A stretch of DNA of 30,407 nt from JAICTV01 sp035634055 (GTDB lineage: Bacteria; Planctomycetota; Phycisphaerae; Tepidisphaerales; Tepidisphaeraceae), in NCBI GenBank assembly GCA_035634055.1, contig DASQDR010000246.1, positions 1-30,407 of the forward strand, read 5' to 3'. This document shows positions 1 to 7,171 of the stretch, piece by piece (the stretch's first letter is position 1; every line of letters begins with the position of its first letter). A program made the position numbers and the translations under genes. The notes under the pieces were generated by a model. That model saw only the letters and a program-made list of their open reading frames with translations, had not been told where the DNA came from and ran no database searches.

Positions 1-29
1 GGATCTCGACACGGAGGGTACCTCGCCAA

Positions 30-65
30 CCCGAGATCCCTCGCGAGTACGCTTCGGGATGACAC
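30..65. repeat. Dispersed palindromic repeat, copy 1
   Basis: The segment runs from CCCGAGATCC through TCGCGAGTACGCT to GGATGACAC. It is nearly identical to 15620-15655 (CCCGAGATCCTTCGCGAGTACGCTCAGGATGACAC, differing at about three positions), and the reverse complement of the same unit occurs at 15569-15602. The first bases of the window (GGATCTCG) may be the end of an opposite-facing copy cut by the window edge. It is intergenic, in front of the RTX gene. Confidence 0.7.
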
Positions 66-281
66 GAGGCACTCGAACTCAACCCGTAGATGCGCGAAAC
101 GACCGCAGTTTATTAGCCACCCCGCGCCGCCCGCTCCCCGACGCGGCTCGCCGCGCGGGCCGATAATCCCGCTCGATTCGCCTTCTCCGTCGCCTAATTT
201 GCACCTGCTCGCGTTGAATCGTAGTTCATGGGTGCCGCACCCGTGCCGCAACACGCGGGCGGCGACGAAGGAACCCACGCT
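66..281. other. Intergenic region upstream of the RTX gene
   Basis: No convincing gene is seen. GC-rich stretches alternate with a slightly AT-richer part near 190-230 that could hold the promoter of the 282 gene (TAATTT near 197), but no paired -35 is recognisable. An in-frame ATG at 228 would extend the downstream protein by 18 residues, but has no ribosome binding site. Confidence 0.4.
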
Positions 282-1052
282 ATGACCACCCCGACCCACA
301 GCTTCGCTTCGACCGCGCACGCTTCCATCCGCCTCGAGCGCCTCGAGCCCCGCCGGCTGATGGCCGTCAGCTTTGCCGACGGCGTGATCACCGTTGCCGG
401 CTCCGACGCCGGCGGCGACGTCATCGTCGTCTGGCAGGCGGACGACAGCGTGTTGGTCAGCGACAACGGCGTCGAGCACGCCTTCCCCTCCGCCGGCGTC
501 ACCTCCGTCGTCGCCACCGGCGGCGCGGGCGACGACCTGATCGAAGTGATGAACCCCGACTTCTTCGCCGCGCCCGTCTCCTTCGGCGGCGGCAGCGGCA
601 ACGACTCGCTCGGTGGCGGCAGCGGCGACGACCTGCTTGACGCCGGCGACGGCAACGACATCGTCTTCGCCAATCGCGGCAACGACCAACTCCGCGGCGG
701 CGCGGGCGACGAACTGATGGACGGCGGCGAGGGCAACGACCTGCTCCTCGGAGGGCGCGGCAACGACCTGCTCGGCGGCAGCTACGGCGACGACCGCATC
801 GACGGCGGCGCCGGCAACGACCTGCTCTGGGGCGAGGACGGCAACGACCACCTCCTGGGCGGCCGCGGCAACGACACTCTCGAGGGCGGCGCCGGCAACG
901 ACCGCCTCAGCGGCGGCTGCGGAACCGACCGCGTGGACGGCGGCCCGGACGCGGATGTCTTCCTCAAGGGAGACACCATGGCCGAGCGCGTCGTTGACAA
1001 TCTGGACGTGGTCACCGGGCCAACAAAGACCAAGGGCGGGAAGAAGGCGTAG
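282..1052 (+). CDS. Secreted RTX-type calcium-binding repeat protein with LEPR-XLL N-terminus
   Basis: The protein has 256 residues. The start at 282 is chosen because AAGGAA lies at 268-273, nine bases upstream; the in-frame ATG at 228 has no such site. Residues 21-27 read LEPRRLM, the LEPR-XLL motif found near the N-terminus of many planctomycete exported proteins; its role in sorting is not established. Residues 30-100 form a short beta-rich head. Residues 102-225 are about twelve consecutive glycine/aspartate nonapeptides of the GGxGNDxL type, which in RTX proteins bind calcium in a parallel beta-roll after export. The C-terminus is basic (KGGKKA) and has no obvious anchor. No enzymatic domain is visible, so it may be a structural or adhesive surface protein, or a truncated family member. 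It stands alone and converges with purN. Confidence 0.85.
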   Translation: MTTPTHSFASTAHASIRLERLEPRRLMAVSFADGVITVAGSDAGGDVIVVWQADDSVLVSDNGVEHAFPSAGVTSVVATGGAGDDLIEVMNPDFFAAPVSFGGGSGNDSLGGGSGDDLLDAGDGNDIVFANRGNDQLRGGAGDELMDGGEGNDLLLGGRGNDLLGGSYGDDRIDGGAGNDLLWGEDGNDHLLGGRGNDTLEGGAGNDRLSGGCGTDRVDGGPDADVFLKGDTMAERVVDNLDVVTGPTKTKGGKKA

Positions 1053-1102
1053 CCGCACCGCGCGTGCCCTCGGCGATGGCGGTGTCTTCCTGAAAGCGTG
1101 TT

Positions 1103-1117
1103 CGGGAGAAGCTCCCG
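1103..1117. other. Short hairpin between convergent genes
   Basis: CGGGAG and CTCCCG form a perfect 6-bp stem with an AAG loop in the gap between the convergent RTX and purN genes. No T-run follows on either strand, so it is at best a weak bidirectional transcript end. Confidence 0.3.
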
Positions 1118-1176
1118 TGCCACCTGCTGGCCGGACGAATTGCGGCGTCGCCGCGACGTTTCGGGAAAATCGCCCG

Positions 1177-1812
1177 TCACTCCCGCGCCGGCAGCACGCG
1201 CACGCGACGGCCCTCGATCTTCAGCCGGCCCTGGGCGTACCACTGGATCGCCTGGGGATACGCCAGCTTCTCCTCCTCGAACACTCGGTGCGCCAGCGCC
1301 TCTGGCGTGTCGTCGTCCAGCACCGGGCAGGCGCGCTGGAGGATGATCGGACCGGCGTCATACTCGGCGTCGACGAAATGCACGGTGCAGCCGCTTACCT
1401 TGCACCCGCGCTCGATCACCGCCTGGTGCACGCGCGGGCCGAACATCCCCTTGCCGCCAAAGCTCGGCAGCAGCGCAGGGTGAATGTTCATTACCCGCCC
1501 GGCAAACCTTGACGGGACGTCGATCAGGCAGAGCCACCCGGCCAGCACCACCAGGTCCACGCCTGCGTCGTCGCACAGCGAGAACACCTGCCTGCTGAAG
1601 CTGGCGGCGTCGGGAAACCCGCGGCGGTCGACGACGAAGTTCATCACCTTCGCCTCCGCCGCCCGCTCCAGCCCGCGCAGCTCCGGCCGCGACCCGATCA
1701 CGACGGAAACCCGCGCCGCAAGCGAGCCGCCGGCAATGCGGTCGATCAGGTTTTGCAACGTCGTGCCGGACCCGCTGACAAGCACGGCCATGTTGAGCGG
1801 GGGCGAGGGCAT
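1177..1812 (-). CDS. purN: Phosphoribosylglycinamide formyltransferase (GART), PurN type
   Basis: This 211-residue enzyme transfers a formyl group from 10-formyl-tetrahydrofolate to GAR, the third step of purine synthesis, in the cytoplasm. The N-terminal SGSGTTLQNLID (13-24) is the phosphate-binding loop. NIHPALLPSFGGKGMFG (109-125) carries the catalytic Asn109 and His111, and VHFVDAEYDAGPII contains the catalytic Asp152 of the DxGxII motif. The length is normal for the family. The gene begins 28 bases after the ileS stop and is most likely the last cistron of the MATE-ileS-purN unit. A second Met at residue 8 is an alternative start; GAGG upstream of the first ATG favours the longer form. 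Confidence 0.95.
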   Translation of the reverse strand: MPSPPLNMAVLVSGSGTTLQNLIDRIAGGSLAARVSVVIGSRPELRGLERAAEAKVMNFVVDRRGFPDAASFSRQVFSLCDDAGVDLVVLAGWLCLIDVPSRFAGRVMNIHPALLPSFGGKGMFGPRVHQAVIERGCKVSGCTVHFVDAEYDAGPIILQRACPVLDDDTPEALAHRVFEEEKLAYPQAIQWYAQGRLKIEGRRVRVLPARE

Positions 1813-1840
1813 CGATCGGATTGCCTCGGGTCGCGAAGGC

Positions 1841-4735
1841 TCACTGCAAGCGCCGGACCGCCTGCGCGTCGCGGGCGGTCAGGTCGGGGAATTCGGCGTC
1901 GCTGCCGACGTCCGGGCGGCGCTTCCAGCTTCGGGCGCAGGCGGCGTAGGTGGCGCGTCGGTCGACCACCTTGACCGTCACGGCCGGGCCCTGCGCATCG
2001 GTGCTTTCGGCGAAGCTGTGGTAGCCCGCGCCGATCATGTCGGCCAGGTCCACGCCGTACGCCTCCAAGCGCCGGCGGAGGGCGGCGTCGTTGACGGTGA
2101 AGATCGCCTCGGCGTCGAGCCCCTTGTAGGCCATCTTCTTCTTCCCGTCCGCCTGGACGACGCCCTCCTGGTCGCGGAGCTGCTCGATGAGCTTCGTGAG
2201 CTGGTCGAGCCCCTGGTCGCGCAGCGCCATCACCTGCCGCCACTCCTCGACCTGCTCGGGCGATGCGTCCGCGGCGCCGGGCCGAGGGAGCAGCGCCAGG
2301 TGGACGCTCTCAAAGTCCCGATCCTCCGCCGGCTTGTGCTCGATGTACTGCCACGCCTCGTCGGCGGTGAAGACCAGCATCGGGGCGAGCAGCTTGGTGA
2401 GCACGACGACCGCGCGGTGCATGACCGTCTGCGTCCGCCGCCGAAGCGGGGAACCCGGCGACTCGCAGTAGAGCCGGTCCTTCATCGCGTTGCCGTAGAT
2501 CGCGCTGATCTCCACCGAGCAGAAGTCGTGCAGCAGGCGGAACGCGCGGTGGAGCTGGTACTTGTCGTAGGCGTCGGTCACGCCGCGGATCAGCTCATCG
2601 ATCTGGTGATTGGCCAACCCGTCCAGGCTGTTGAGCGGGATCTCCTGCGCGTCGGCGGCCGGGTTGAAGTCGTACAAATTGCTCAGCAGGTAGCGCAGGG
2701 TGTTGCGGATCTTGCGGTACTTGTCGCCGAACTGGCGGATCACGTCCGGCGAGACGGGGAGGTCACCCTGGTAGTCCACGCTGCACGTCCACAGGCGCAG
2801 CAGGTCGGCGCCGTGGGTCTCGATCTCCTTGGTCGCGGTGACGTACTCCTTGTCGCTCTTGCTCACCTTCGTGCCATCGGGCTTAACGGCGAAGCCGTGC
2901 GTCAGCACCTGCTTGAACGGCGGCGCGCCGGTGGCGCCGAGGCTCGGCAGCAACGAGAGCTGGAACCACCCGCGGTGCTGGTCAGACCCCTCCAGGTACA
3001 GGTCGGCCGGGAAGTGCAGGTAGCTGCGGCAGTTCAGCACCGCGTGCCAGGAGCTGCCGGACTCGAACCAGACGTCGAAGATGTCCTGCTCCTTGCGCAG
3101 CGTCTCGGGCTTGAAGCCCGGCGGGAACCGGAAGTCGCTGCCAAGTAGTTCCTTCGGCTCGTCGGTGAACCACGAGTCCGCGCCGCGCGTGCGGAAGTGC
3201 CTGGCGACGGCGCGCACCGACTCCGGCGTGAGCAGCGCCTCGCCCTGCTCGTTGTAGAAGACCGGGATCGGCAACCCCCAGGCGCGCTGGCGGCTGATGC
3301 ACCAGTCGGGGCGGGAATCGAGCATCCCGCCGATGCGGTGCTTGCCCCAGTCCGGGACGAAATCGGTCGCCTGCACCGCTTGCTTCGCCGACGCGCGGAG
3401 CGTTCCGCCGCGGCTGGAGGGCTTGTCCATCGCCACGAACCACTGCTCGGTGGCGCGGAAGATGATGGGCTTCTTGCTCCGCCAGTCGTGCGGGTAGCTG
3501 TGGGTGATCTTCTCCTCGCCCAGCAGCACGCCCTGGTGCCTCAGCTTGTCGATGATCAGCGGGTTGGCTTCCCAGATGGTCTTGCCGCGCAGCCACTCGC
3601 TGGCGGTGTCGTCGAAGCGCCCGTCGGCCAGCACCGGGCTGTAGACGTCCAGCCCGTGCTTCACGCCGGTTTCGTAGTCCTCCTCCCCGTGCCCTGGCGC
3701 GGTGTGAACCAGGCCGGTGCCGTCGGTGGTGGTGACGTAGTCGGCGGCGACGACGCGCCCGCGGCGGTCGACGAACGGGTGCTGGTAGACCGCCTCCACG
3801 AGCTGCGCGCCCTCGAAGGTCTTGAGCACCTCGTAGCGGTTGACGCGCCCGTCGAACACGCGCTTGACCAGATCCTCGGCCACCACGCCCACGCGGTCCA
3901 CGCCGTCGCGGTGGTAGCGCACCAGCGCGTACTGCACGTCGGGGTTGACGGCGATGGCGAGGTTGGCCGGCAGCGTCCACGGGGTGGTCGTCCAGACCAC
4001 GAAGACCAGGTTGTCCGCGGCGCCCAGGCCGAACGGCGTGCCCAGGCGCTCCAGGCCGCTGGCGGGGAACTCGACGTAGATGCTCGTGTCGGTGACGTCC
4101 TGGTACTCCAACTCCGCGTCGGCCAGCGCGGTCTGGTTCGACACCGACCACGGCACCGGCTTGAGCTGCTTGTAGACCAGCCCCGCCTCGACGAAGCGGG
4201 CAAAGACCTCCAGCGTCTCGGCCTCGTACTCCGCGTTCATCGTCAGGTACGGGTTGTTCCACTCCCCGAGGATCCCCAGCCGCTGGAACTGCTCGCCCTG
4301 CACCTTCACGTATCGCGCGGCGTAGTCGTGGCAGAGCTTGCGGACTTCCACCGTCTCCATCTGGCGGATCTTCGGCCCCAGGTCCTGCTGGATCTTGTGC
4401 TCGATCGGCAGGCCGTGACAGTCCCACCCGGGGACGTACGGGGTCTGGTACCCCTGCATGGTGCGGAAGCGGAGGATGACGTCCTTGAGCACCTTGTTGA
4501 TCACGTGCCCGATGTGGATGTCGCCGTTGGCGAAGGGCGGGCCGTCGTGCAGGACCCACTTTCCCTTCGGCGACGCCGCGCGGGCAGTCAGGAGCTTCTC
4601 GTACAGCCGCCCCTGCTGCCACATCGCCAGGCGCTGCGGCTCGTTCTGCACGAGCTTGGCCTCCATGGGGAAGGGGGTCTGCGGCAGATTGAGGGTCTGC
4701 TTGTAGTTCTTCTTTGCGGCTTGATTGGTCGTCAT
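1841..4735 (-). CDS. ileS: Isoleucyl-tRNA synthetase, C-terminal zinc site degenerate
   Basis: This 964-residue class I synthetase charges tRNA-Ile. The HIGH signature is at 74-77, and the KMSKS loop reads KVSKS at 623-627. The CP1 editing domain is present, with TTTPWTLPAN (249-258) and HTAPGHGEEDY (344-354). GSDQHRGWFQ (583-592) is the usual catalytic-core motif. The C-terminal domain that in bacterial-type IleS binds zinc through two CxxC pairs is recognisable from its spacing, but only the first Cys remains: C933-S936 and T953-D956 occupy the four ligand positions. The gene starts 61 bases after the MATE stop with no good ribosome binding site next to its ATG, although AAGGAGA occurs at the MATE stop. 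Upstream in the same unit lies an Ile-rich leader peptide with a terminator, which suggests control by tRNA-Ile charging. Confidence 0.97.
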   Translation of the reverse strand: MTTNQAAKKNYKQTLNLPQTPFPMEAKLVQNEPQRLAMWQQGRLYEKLLTARAASPKGKWVLHDGPPFANGDIHIGHVINKVLKDVILRFRTMQGYQTPYVPGWDCHGLPIEHKIQQDLGPKIRQMETVEVRKLCHDYAARYVKVQGEQFQRLGILGEWNNPYLTMNAEYEAETLEVFARFVEAGLVYKQLKPVPWSVSNQTALADAELEYQDVTDTSIYVEFPASGLERLGTPFGLGAADNLVFVVWTTTPWTLPANLAIAVNPDVQYALVRYHRDGVDRVGVVAEDLVKRVFDGRVNRYEVLKTFEGAQLVEAVYQHPFVDRRGRVVAADYVTTTDGTGLVHTAPGHGEEDYETGVKHGLDVYSPVLADGRFDDTASEWLRGKTIWEANPLIIDKLRHQGVLLGEEKITHSYPHDWRSKKPIIFRATEQWFVAMDKPSSRGGTLRASAKQAVQATDFVPDWGKHRIGGMLDSRPDWCISRQRAWGLPIPVFYNEQGEALLTPESVRAVARHFRTRGADSWFTDEPKELLGSDFRFPPGFKPETLRKEQDIFDVWFESGSSWHAVLNCRSYLHFPADLYLEGSDQHRGWFQLSLLPSLGATGAPPFKQVLTHGFAVKPDGTKVSKSDKEYVTATKEIETHGADLLRLWTCSVDYQGDLPVSPDVIRQFGDKYRKIRNTLRYLLSNLYDFNPAADAQEIPLNSLDGLANHQIDELIRGVTDAYDKYQLHRAFRLLHDFCSVEISAIYGNAMKDRLYCESPGSPLRRRTQTVMHRAVVVLTKLLAPMLVFTADEAWQYIEHKPAEDRDFESVHLALLPRPGAADASPEQVEEWRQVMALRDQGLDQLTKLIEQLRDQEGVVQADGKKKMAYKGLDAEAIFTVNDAALRRRLEAYGVDLADMIGAGYHSFAESTDAQGPAVTVKVVDRRATYAACARSWKRRPDVGSDAEFPDLTARDAQAVRRLQ

Positions 4736-4796
4736 GACTTGGCCCAGCGGCTGGCGGGACGCGCGCGCGGTGCGCGGCCGGCCTGGCGGCTCTCCT

Positions 4797-6284
4797 TCAC
4801 GCCTCTGCGGGGACGGGGGACGCGCCGGTCGCCCCGGCGGCCGGCGCTACTGTATGGGATGCGGGTTCGCCTTTGTAGGTGCCGGCGCCGAGGTCGATCC
4901 GCCGCCACCCGCCGCGCGTGAACCGCGCGAACATGAAGCTCCCGAGGACCAGGCCGTACCCCATCGCCACCATCCAAGGCCCGCGCGGGCCCAGGTCCGG
5001 CACGTGCCGCGCGACGAGGTACCCGCCCAGCACGGTGATGCTCCAGCAGAGCAGCGCCGTGGCCATCGCCGGCACGAACGTGTCGCCCGCCCCGCGCAGC
5101 GCGCCGTAGTAGACGATGTAGACGGCGTCGAACAGTTGATAAGCGGCGGCGAAGACCAGCAGCGTCGCGCCGATGCGCAGCACGTCAGGGTCGACGGTGA
5201 ACAGCCCGATCAACTGCCGCCGCGCGAGCAGGAACAGCACCGCGCAGCAGACCATGTAGCCCAGCGCGACGGCGAAGCCCAGGTGCGCGCGGGCGACGGC
5301 GATGTCCGGCCGGCCGCGACCGATGTAGCGCCCCACCAGCGCCGTCACCGCCGTGCTGATCCCGAACGCCGGCATGAAGCTGACGGCCATGTAGCGGAAC
5401 ACGTAATTGTTCGCCGCCATCCCGGTGGTGCCGAAAAAGGAGAAGACCAGGTTGCCCCAGACGCCCCAGGCGAAGACGTCGGCGAAGATCTGGAACCCCG
5501 ACGGCAGCCCGACCTGGAGCAGCGTGCGCATCTGCGCGGCGCGGTACTTGAAGTCCAGCGAGTGGAAGGTGCGGCGGATCGACGGGAGCATCGTCAGGCC
5601 GATCGCCAGCAGCGTCTCCACCGCCACGCCGACGTTCTGCGCCCACGCCGCCCCGGTGACGCCGAGGGAGTAGTGGAAGATCAGCACCCACGCCGCCAGC
5701 GCGTTGGCGGCGACGCCGGCGAAGGTGGAGACCATCACGTACTTCGCCCGGTCGATCGCCAGCAGGAACTGCCCGAAGGTGGTGCCGACGAGCTTAACGG
5801 CGCCGAACGACACCAGGATCTGGAGGTAGACCGCTTCCTCGCGCGCCAGCCCCGGCTCGTGCCCGAGCAGCAGGAACGCGCGCGGCGCCAGCGGGAGCAG
5901 CGGCAGCACCAGCGCCGCGAAGGCGAGCGAGAACCAGACGCCTTGCCACAAAAATTGCCCGCACGCGCGGTAATCCCGCCGGCCGTAGCTCTGGCTGACC
6001 AGCGTGTTGACCACCCACAGCACGCCCATCCCCATGCTGATGACCGCGAAGGCGAGGATGCCGCTGTTGGAGGCGGCGGTGGGCGCGGTCAGCCGGTCGC
6101 CCACGTGGCTGAGCATCCACGTGTCGAGGAACTGCATCACGGTGTACGACGCCATCTGCGCCACCGTGGGTACCGCGATGCGCAGCAGCTCGACGATCGG
6201 GCGCGGCTGATCGAGCAGCGCCGCGCCGGTGCCGCCGCCGCCTTCGCCGCCGCGGCCGCTTTCGCTGGGTAAACCCTGGGTCAT
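4797..6284 (-). CDS. MATE family multidrug/solute efflux transporter
   Basis: This 495-residue inner-membrane protein has about twelve hydrophobic segments and the NorM/DinF-like pattern (IAVPTVAQMASYTVMQFLDT at the first helix, the AAxNxGI-type second helix, and LPSGFQIFADVFAW in the second half). MATE proteins expel cationic drugs or metabolites using Na+ or H+ gradients; the substrate cannot be read from sequence. ATG 6284 is chosen because AGGTGAT lies 5-11 bases upstream. A longer frame from an ATG at 6341 would run through the intrinsic terminator at 6304-6334. The C-terminal tail is Ala/Pro-rich. It is the first full cistron after the leader peptide and is followed by ileS, so an export role linked to branched-chain amino acids is possible but unproven. 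Confidence 0.9.
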   Translation of the reverse strand: MTQGLPSESGRGGEGGGGTGAALLDQPRPIVELLRIAVPTVAQMASYTVMQFLDTWMLSHVGDRLTAPTAASNSGILAFAVISMGMGVLWVVNTLVSQSYGRRDYRACGQFLWQGVWFSLAFAALVLPLLPLAPRAFLLLGHEPGLAREEAVYLQILVSFGAVKLVGTTFGQFLLAIDRAKYVMVSTFAGVAANALAAWVLIFHYSLGVTGAAWAQNVGVAVETLLAIGLTMLPSIRRTFHSLDFKYRAAQMRTLLQVGLPSGFQIFADVFAWGVWGNLVFSFFGTTGMAANNYVFRYMAVSFMPAFGISTAVTALVGRYIGRGRPDIAVARAHLGFAVALGYMVCCAVLFLLARRQLIGLFTVDPDVLRIGATLLVFAAAYQLFDAVYIVYYGALRGAGDTFVPAMATALLCWSITVLGGYLVARHVPDLGPRGPWMVAMGYGLVLGSFMFARFTRGGWRRIDLGAGTYKGEPASHTVAPAAGATGASPVPAEA

Positions 6285-6303
6285 GCGATCACCTGCAAGA
6301 ACG

Positions 6304-6334
6304 AAAAAACCCCGAAGCCGCGTCGGCCTCAGGG
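6304..6334 (-). terminator. Intrinsic terminator/attenuator upstream of MATE-ileS
   Basis: On the minus strand CCCTGAGGCCG (6334-6324), loop ACG and CGGCTTCGGGG (6320-6310) form an 11-bp stem with two G-U pairs, followed directly by six T (6309-6304). It lies 20 bases before the MATE start and 34 bases after the stop of the Ile-rich leader ORF. No other minus-strand gene precedes it, so it makes sense only as a conditional terminator inside the leader of this operon. Confidence 0.85.
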
Positions 6335-6356
6335 TCTTCATCTGCGTGCAAAGGTT

Positions 6357-6367
6357 CCCTGCCGCCG
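6357..6367 (-). promoter_or_regulatory. Candidate antiterminator arm
   Basis: Immediately after the leader stop codon the minus strand reads CGG-CGG-CAGGG. CAGGG pairs perfectly with CCCTG of the terminator 5' arm, and the outer CGG pairs with CCG of the same arm across a 3x3 internal loop. Pairing would dissolve the terminator. A ribosome resting on the leader stop would cover this arm; one stalled at Ile9-Ile10 would leave it free. This is a hand-drawn structure without energy calculation. Confidence 0.45.
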
Positions 6368-6368
6368 C

Positions 6369-6416
6369 CTACGGTGCGCCAAGTCGAATGATGGCAATGG
6401 CCGGGATCATGATCAT
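6369..6416 (-). CDS. Isoleucine-rich leader peptide of the MATE-ileS-purN operon
   Basis: A 15-codon ORF encodes MIMIPAIAIIRLGAP, with isoleucine at positions 2, 4, 7, 9 and 10 (codons ATC, ATC, ATT, ATC, ATT). It is too short for ordinary gene finders. It starts about 5 bases after the predicted transcription start, so it would be translated without a classical ribosome binding site; a second ATG at codon 3 is an alternative. The position (promoter, Ile-rich peptide, antiterminator candidate, terminator, operon containing ileS) matches ribosome-mediated attenuation of the ilv/thr/his leader type. Scarcity of charged tRNA-Ile would stall the ribosome at Ile9-Ile10 and allow read-through. The ORF and terminator are directly visible; the regulatory role is inference. 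Confidence 0.7.
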   Translation of the reverse strand: MIMIPAIAIIRLGAP

Positions 6417-6427
6417 GGTCTGGACCG

Positions 6428-6455
6428 ATCGTATCGGGCGACCGCGGCAAGTCAA
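6428..6455 (-). promoter_or_regulatory. Promoter of the leader/MATE-ileS-purN unit
   Basis: Minus-strand TTGACT (6455-6450), a 16-base spacer and TACGAT (6433-6428) match a sigma-70 type promoter. The start would fall near 6421, about 5 bases before the leader peptide ATG at 6416. Confidence 0.6.
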
Positions 6456-6464
6456 TCGCGCCCG

Positions 6465-6541
6465 TGCGGCAGCGGCGGTGTGGCGGCGGCGGCGTTGGCG
6501 ATGCGGCGGCGTGGCGGTGCGGCGGCGGTGGCGAGGCGGCA
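6465..6541. repeat. GGC/GGT low-complexity tract between divergent promoters
   Basis: About 77 bases consist almost entirely of GCGGCGGTG-like words, with more G than C on the plus strand. It separates the leftward MATE-ileS promoter from the rightward carbonic-anhydrase-like gene. It encodes only low-complexity peptides in every frame and is not treated as coding. Confidence 0.6.
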
Positions 6542-6559
6542 AATCTTACGCCTTCGCGG

Positions 6560-6565
6560 TATAAC
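6560..6565 (+). promoter_or_regulatory. -10 hexamer close to the carbonic-anhydrase-like start
   Basis: TATAAC lies 10 bases before the ATG at 6576, so transcription would start about 4 bases before the start codon. No good -35 is seen (GGCAAA region), and there is no ribosome binding site, consistent with a leaderless message. Confidence 0.4.
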
Positions 6566-6575
6566 CCGCTCCGCC

Positions 6576-7022
6576 ATGTTCCAAAGCCAGACGCCCTACG
6601 AGCCCCAGCGCATCCACGCCGCCGCCATTTATTGCAGCGACGGGCGCGTCGGGGAGCACTTCGACGACTTCCTCCAGCACGGGCTGAAGCTGCCGCGCTA
6701 CGACCGGGTGGCGCTGCCCGGCGGGCCGGCGGCGCTGGCGGAGCACCGCGAGACCGCCCTGGAGCACGCCGCCGTCGCCGACGAGCTCCAGTTCCTCGTC
6801 GACGTTCACGGCATCCAGCGCGTGGTGCTGATCCAGCACCAGAACTGCGCCTTCTACACCAGCCGGCTGAACCTCAGCGGGATCAAGGTCGAGCAGCAGC
6901 AGAACGATGACCTGCGGCGCGCCGCCGACCTGGTGCGAAAGATCACCCGGGTGGAGCAGGTCGAGGCGTACTTCGCCCGCCGGCTCGACACGCACATCCG
7001 CTTCGAGCCGGTCAAGCTATAG
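6576..7022 (+). CDS. Small beta-carbonic-anhydrase-like protein
   Basis: The protein has 148 residues. ATG 6576 is chosen over an upstream ATG at 6480 because the extension would be translated from the GGC low-complexity tract. YCSDGRV places Cys20, Asp22 and Arg24 in the C-x-D-x-R motif of beta-class carbonic anhydrases, and LIQHQNCAFY supplies His88 and Cys91 of the H-x-x-C motif; together these would be the three zinc ligands plus the Asp-Arg dyad. The order and the roughly 65-residue spacing fit the family, but the protein is shorter than typical members (about 200 residues) and the surrounding sequence is divergent. CO2 hydration is therefore likely but not certain; a zinc-binding relative with another role is possible. 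It is a single gene facing the same way as the phosphatase, 149 bases upstream of it. Confidence 0.55.
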   Translation: MFQSQTPYEPQRIHAAAIYCSDGRVGEHFDDFLQHGLKLPRYDRVALPGGPAALAEHRETALEHAAVADELQFLVDVHGIQRVVLIQHQNCAFYTSRLNLSGIKVEQQQNDDLRRAADLVRKITRVEQVEAYFARRLDTHIRFEPVKL

Positions 7023-7157
7023 GCGCCGCGCAACGTCTCGAGCCACGCGAGGGCTGACCGCCGAGCAGGCCATGTTTGCCATCGCGGCCACGGACGGTTC
7101 AACCCTGGCCTGCCACCGTGGGGCACGCGGGGAGATGACGGGGCCGCGGCACCGCGC

Positions 7158-7163
7158 TAACAT
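7158..7163 (+). promoter_or_regulatory. -10-like hexamer at the phosphatase start
   Basis: TAACAT ends 8 bases before ATG 7172, the distance expected for a leaderless transcript. There is no Shine-Dalgarno sequence between them and no clear -35. Confidence 0.25.
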
Positions 7164-7171
7164 CCGGCCAA

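Noticed and set aside
6285..6341. MATE start at ATG 6341
   Set aside because: The extra 19 residues are encoded by the terminator stem and U-tract, and a good AGGTGAT ribosome binding site serves ATG 6284.
6480..6575. 32-residue extension of the carbonic-anhydrase-like protein
   Set aside because: It reads through the GGC tract, lacks a ribosome binding site and lies upstream of the TATAAC hexamer.
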